From assembly GCF_051020975.1 (NCBI RefSeq), contig NW_027478170.1, positions 1,178,001 through 1,242,000 of the forward strand: a stretch of DNA of 64,000 nucleotides. Reading direction: 5' to 3'. Position 1 is the first letter of the stretch. Every line of letters starts with the position of its first letter. Positions 60,800 to 64,000 of the stretch are shown in pieces. The DNA comes from Osmia lignaria lignaria (taxonomy: Eukaryota > Arthropoda > Insecta > Hymenoptera > Megachilidae). A program made the translations under genes and the position numbers. Under the pieces are notes generated by a model. The model was not told where the DNA came from, ran no database searches, and saw nothing but the letters and a program-made list of their open reading frames with translations.

Positions 60800-63375
60800 T
60801 TGCAGATTTATCTCAAGGGAAGGGGCCTGACGGACATATTTCGAGATATTTCTTCTTCTTGTTGTTCTTCTTCTGCACAGCTAAGCTGGAAGTGGCATTT
60901 GCGGCTCGCACTAGTGCAGAGTTATCTCAAAGAAAGGGGCCACCGTGTTTCTGTATCTCTATTATGTTGGTGCGGTTTCGGAACTTTTAAATATCTTGAT
61001 ATATCTCGAGAACTACGCCTCTGATCAAAAAATATCATAGAACATGAAAAGTAGGAAACATAATTGTCTACAAAAAAGGTCTCTTAACATTTTGCCATAG
61101 CTCGCTTCGTTTCCGAGATATTTGCAGATATATCTCAAGGGAAGTGGCCTGACGGACATATTTCGAGATATTTCTTCTTCTTGTTGTTCTTCTTCTGCAC
61201 AGCTAAGCTGGAAGTGGCATTTGCGGCTCGCTCTAGTGCAGAGTTATCTCAAAGAAAGGGGCCACGGTGTTTCTGTATCTCTATTATGTTGGTGCGGCTT
61301 CGGAACTTTTAAATATCTTGATATATCTCGAGAACTACGCATCTGATCCAAAAATATCATAGAACATAAATAGTAGGAAACTTAATTCTCTACAAAAAAG
61401 GTCTCTCAACATTTTGCCATAGCTCGCTTCGTTTCCGAGATATTTGCAGATTTATCTCAAGGGAAGGGGCCTGACGGACATATTTCCAGATATTTCTTCT
61501 TCTTGTTGTTCTTCTTCTGCACAGCTAAGCTGGAAGTGGCATTTGCAGCTCGCAATAGTGCAGAGTTACCTCAAAGAAAGGGGCCGCGGTGTTTCTGTAT
61601 CTCTATTATGTTGGTGCGGCTTCGGAACTTTTAAATATCTTGATATATCTCGAGAACTACGCATCTGATCAAAAAATATCATAGAACATAAAAAGTAGGA
61701 AACTTAATTCTCTACAAAAAAGGTCTCTTAACATTTTGCCATAGCTCGCTTCGTTTCCGAGATATTTGCAGATTTATCTCAAGGGAAGGGGCCTGACGGA
61801 CATATTTCGAGATATTTCTTCGTCTTGTTGTTCTTCTTCTGCACAGCTAAGCTGGAAGTGGCATTTGCGGCTCGCATTAGTGCAGAGTTATCTCAACGAA
61901 AGGGGCCACGGTGTTTCTGTATCTCTATTATGTTGGTGCGGCTTCGGAACTTTTAAATATCTCGATATATCTCGAAAACTACGCTTCTGATCAAAAAATA
62001 TCATAGAACATAAATTGTAGGAAACATAATTCTCTACAAAAAAGGTCTCTTAACATTTCGCCATAGCTCGCTTCGTTTCCGAGATATTTGCAGATTTATC
62101 TCAAGGGAAGGGGCCTGACGGACATATTTCGAGATATTTCTTCTTCTTGTTGTTCTTCTTCTGCACAGCTAAGCTGGAAGTGGCATTTGCGGCTCGCACT
62201 AGTGCAGAGTTATCTCAAAGAAAGGGGCCACGCTGTTTCTGTATCTCTATTATATTGGTGCGGCTTCGGAACTTTTAAATATCTTGATATATCTCGAGAG
62301 CTACGCGTCTGATCAAAAAATATCATAGAACATGAAAAGTAGGAAACATAATTCTCTACAAAAAAGGTCTCTTAACATTTTGCCATAGCTCGCTTCGTTT
62401 CCGAGATATTTGCAGATATATCTCAAGGGAAGTGGCCTGACGGACATATTTCGAGATATTTCTTCTTCTTGTTGTTCTTCTTCTGCACAGCTAAGCTGGA
62501 AGTGGCATTTGCGGCTCGCTCTAGTGCAGAGTTATCTCAAAGAAAGGGGCCACGGTGTTTCTGTATCTCTATTATGTTGGTGCGGCTTCGGAACTTTTAA
62601 ATATCTCGATATATCTCGAAAACTACGCTTCTGATCAAAAAATATCATAGAACATAAATTGTAGGAAACATAATTCTCTACAAAAAAGGTCTCTTAACAT
62701 TTCGCCATAGCTCGCTTCGTTTCCGAGATATTTGCAGATATATCTCAAGGGAAGGGGCCTGACGGACATATTTCGAGATATTTCTTCTTCTTGTTGGTCT
62801 TCTTCTGCACAGCTAAGCTGGAAGTGGCATTTGCGGCTCGCACTAGTGCAGAGTTATCTCAACGAAAGGGGCCACGGTGTTTCTGTATCTCTATTATGTT
62901 GGTGCGGCTTCGGAACTTTTAAATATCTTGATATATCTCGAGAACTACGCATCTAATCAAAAAATATCATAGAACATAAAAAGTAGGAAACTTAATTCTC
63001 TACAAAAAAGGTCTCTTAACATTTTGCCATAGCTCTCTTCGTTTCCGAGATATTTGCAGATTTATCTCAAGGGAAGAGGCCTGACGGACATATTTCGAGA
63101 TATTTCTCCTTCTTGTTGTTCTTCTTCTGCACAGCTAAGCTGGAAGTGGCATTTGCAGCTCGCAATAGTGCAGAGTTATCTCAAAGAAAGGGGCCACGGT
63201 GTTTCTGTATCTCTATTATGTTGGTGCGGCTTCGGAACTTTTAAATATCTTGATATATCTCGAGAACTACGCATCTGATCAAAAAATATCATAGAACATA
63301 AATTGTAGGAAACGTAATTCTCTACAAAAAAGGTCTCTTAACATTTCGCCATAGCTCGCTTCGTTTCCGAGATAT
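60800..63375. repeat. Eight-monomer derivative of the seven-monomer unit
   Basis: Monomers 1-5 of the 58,546 unit recur at offset 2,254. The 5' half of monomer 6 recurs at 62,410, but its tail switches to type A. Then 62,732 begins as a GATATATCTC/GCACTAG/TCAACGAAAG type and ends with the GCATCTAATC tail of monomer 6. Monomer 7 follows at 63,054, offset 2,576. One monomer length has been inserted between the two halves of monomer 6. Confidence 0.9.
62410..63053. repeat. Pair of chimeric monomers with one-monomer insertion
   Basis: The 60,156 monomer is represented here by two units. 62,410-62,731 has its 5' features (AAGTGGCC, GGCTCGCTCTAG) with a type-A tail; 62,732-63,053 has its 3' features (type-B tail with GCATCTAATC) on an unrelated 5' part (GATATATCTC, GTTGGTCTTC, TCAACGAAAG). 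The inserted sequence is about 322 bases and begins somewhere between GCTCTAG (near 62,520) and the CTCGATATATC tail (near 62,605). Confidence 0.85.
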
Positions 63376-63697
63376 TTGCAGATTTATCTCAAGGGAAGGG
63401 GCCTGACGGACATATTTCCAGATATTTCTTCTTCTTGTTGTTCTTCTTCTGCACAGCTAAGCTGGAAGTGGCATTTGCAGCTCGCAATAGTGCAGAGTTA
63501 TCTCAAAGAAAGGGGCCACGGTGTTTCTGTATCTCTATTATGTTGGTGCGGCTTCGGAACTTTTAAATATCTTGATATATCTCGAGAACTACGCATCTGA
63601 TCAAAAAATATCATAGAACATAAAAAGTAGGAAACTTAATTCTCTACAAAAAAGGTCTCTTAACATTTTGCCATAGCTCGCTTCGTTTCTGAGATAT

Positions 63698-64000
63698 TTG
63701 CAGATTTATCTCAAGGGAAGGGGCCTGACGGACATATTTCGAGATATTTCTTCTTCTTGTTGTTCTTCTTCTGCACAGCTAAGCTGGAAGTGGCATTTGC
63801 GGCTCGCACTAGTGCAGAGTTATCTCAACGAAAGGGGCCACGGTGTTTCTGTATCTCTATTATGTTGGTGCGGCTTCGGAACTTTTAAATATCTCGATAT
63901 ATCTCGAAAACTACGCTTCTGATCAAAAAATATCATAGAACATAAATTGTAGGAAACATAATTCTCTACAAAAAAGGTCTCTTAACATTTCGCCATAGCT
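63698..64000. repeat. Partial satellite monomer at right edge
   Basis: These are the first 303 bases of a type-A monomer carrying GCGGCTCGCACTAG and TCAACGAAAG. It ends at CATTTCGCCATAGCT, 19 bases short of the unit end. It is preceded by the private GTTTCTGAGATATT (C to T) at about 63,689. The array continues beyond the window. Confidence 0.97.

Larger units (their letters stand above)
1..64000. repeat. 322-bp tandem satellite array, fills the window
   Basis: Every part of the window is the same unit in the same orientation. The landmark TTGCAGATTTATCTCAAG recurs every 322 bases from base 270 to base 63,698 (198 starts), with six steps of 321. The two edges cut through monomers, so the array is longer than the window. 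Copies differ by scattered single-base substitutions; I saw no inserted element, inversion or unique spacer. Base composition is about 40% GC by hand count of one monomer. Long homogeneous arrays of this kind are established as typical of eukaryotic centromeric and pericentromeric heterochromatin; assigning this array to such a region is inference. I do not recognise the family by name. Confidence 0.99.

Noticed and set aside
1..64000. CRISPR array
   Set aside because: Regular spacing of similar sequence, but the whole 322-bp unit is repeated with no unique spacers and no cas genes.
1..64000. rDNA spacer, SINE or tRNA-derived repeat
   Set aside because: No A-box/B-box pair, no rRNA sequence, no poly-A tail and no target-site duplications; copies are strictly head-to-tail in phase.
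1..64000. Telomeric repeats
   Set aside because: No runs of TTAGG or TTAGGG. The only resemblance is an isolated TTAGG in AAATCTTAGG near 17,260.
1..64000. Assembly artefact (collapsed or artificially duplicated array)
   Set aside because: Not excluded, but nearly all monomers carry variant combinations and duplicated blocks differ by private bases, which simple copying by an assembler would not produce. Long-read spanning coverage would settle it.

Overview
The whole 64,000-base window is one uninterrupted head-to-tail array of a 322-bp tandem repeat (satellite DNA). I find no protein-coding gene, RNA gene, transposon, CRISPR array or unique sequence. Counting from a fixed point in the unit (the TTGCAGA block), there are 198 unit starts from base 270 to base 63,698. 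That gives 197 complete monomers, a 269-base partial monomer at the left edge and a 303-base partial monomer at the right edge, so the array runs off both ends. The phase never breaks: 191 complete monomers are 322 bp and six are 321 bp. GC is about 40% (hand count of one monomer).

Such an array points to a eukaryotic chromosome, most likely centromeric, pericentromeric or other constitutive heterochromatin. The motif style (ATATCTCG-AAAAC blocks, GATC followed by A-runs, paired CTAC/GTAG) reminds me of satellites in insect genomes. That is an impression from memory, not an identification.

The information in the window is in the pattern of variants. Two linked tail haplotypes, A and B, plus a set of body variants identify individual monomers, and blocks of monomers recur in the same order, so there is higher-order repeat (HOR) structure. 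From left to right: (1) about 1-17,000, an older-looking mixture with a 3,863-bp (12-monomer) periodicity; (2) about 17,000-42,000, with 4-, 14-, 6/7- and 9-monomer periodicities and the clearest HOR, three consecutive units of 9, 7 and 9 monomers at 31,498-39,547; (3) about 42,000-53,700, dimer- and 12-monomer-spaced blocks marked by GATGGAC and CTGTCGG variants; (4) about 53,700-64,000, 5- and 7-monomer tandem duplications. Several monomers are visible chimeras that record unequal crossing-over.

Each monomer has internal structure: an imperfect 26-bp direct repeat, a 54+13+54-bp imperfect inverted repeat, up to four copies of the octamer CGAGATAT/ATATCTCG (two in each orientation), a TTC/TTG pyrimidine tract and two A6 runs. 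A 74-codon open frame is intact in 168 of 198 monomers. I regard it as a by-product of sequence homogenisation: it starts at TTG, the unit length is not a multiple of three, 30 copies are broken and the common variants are amino-acid changing.
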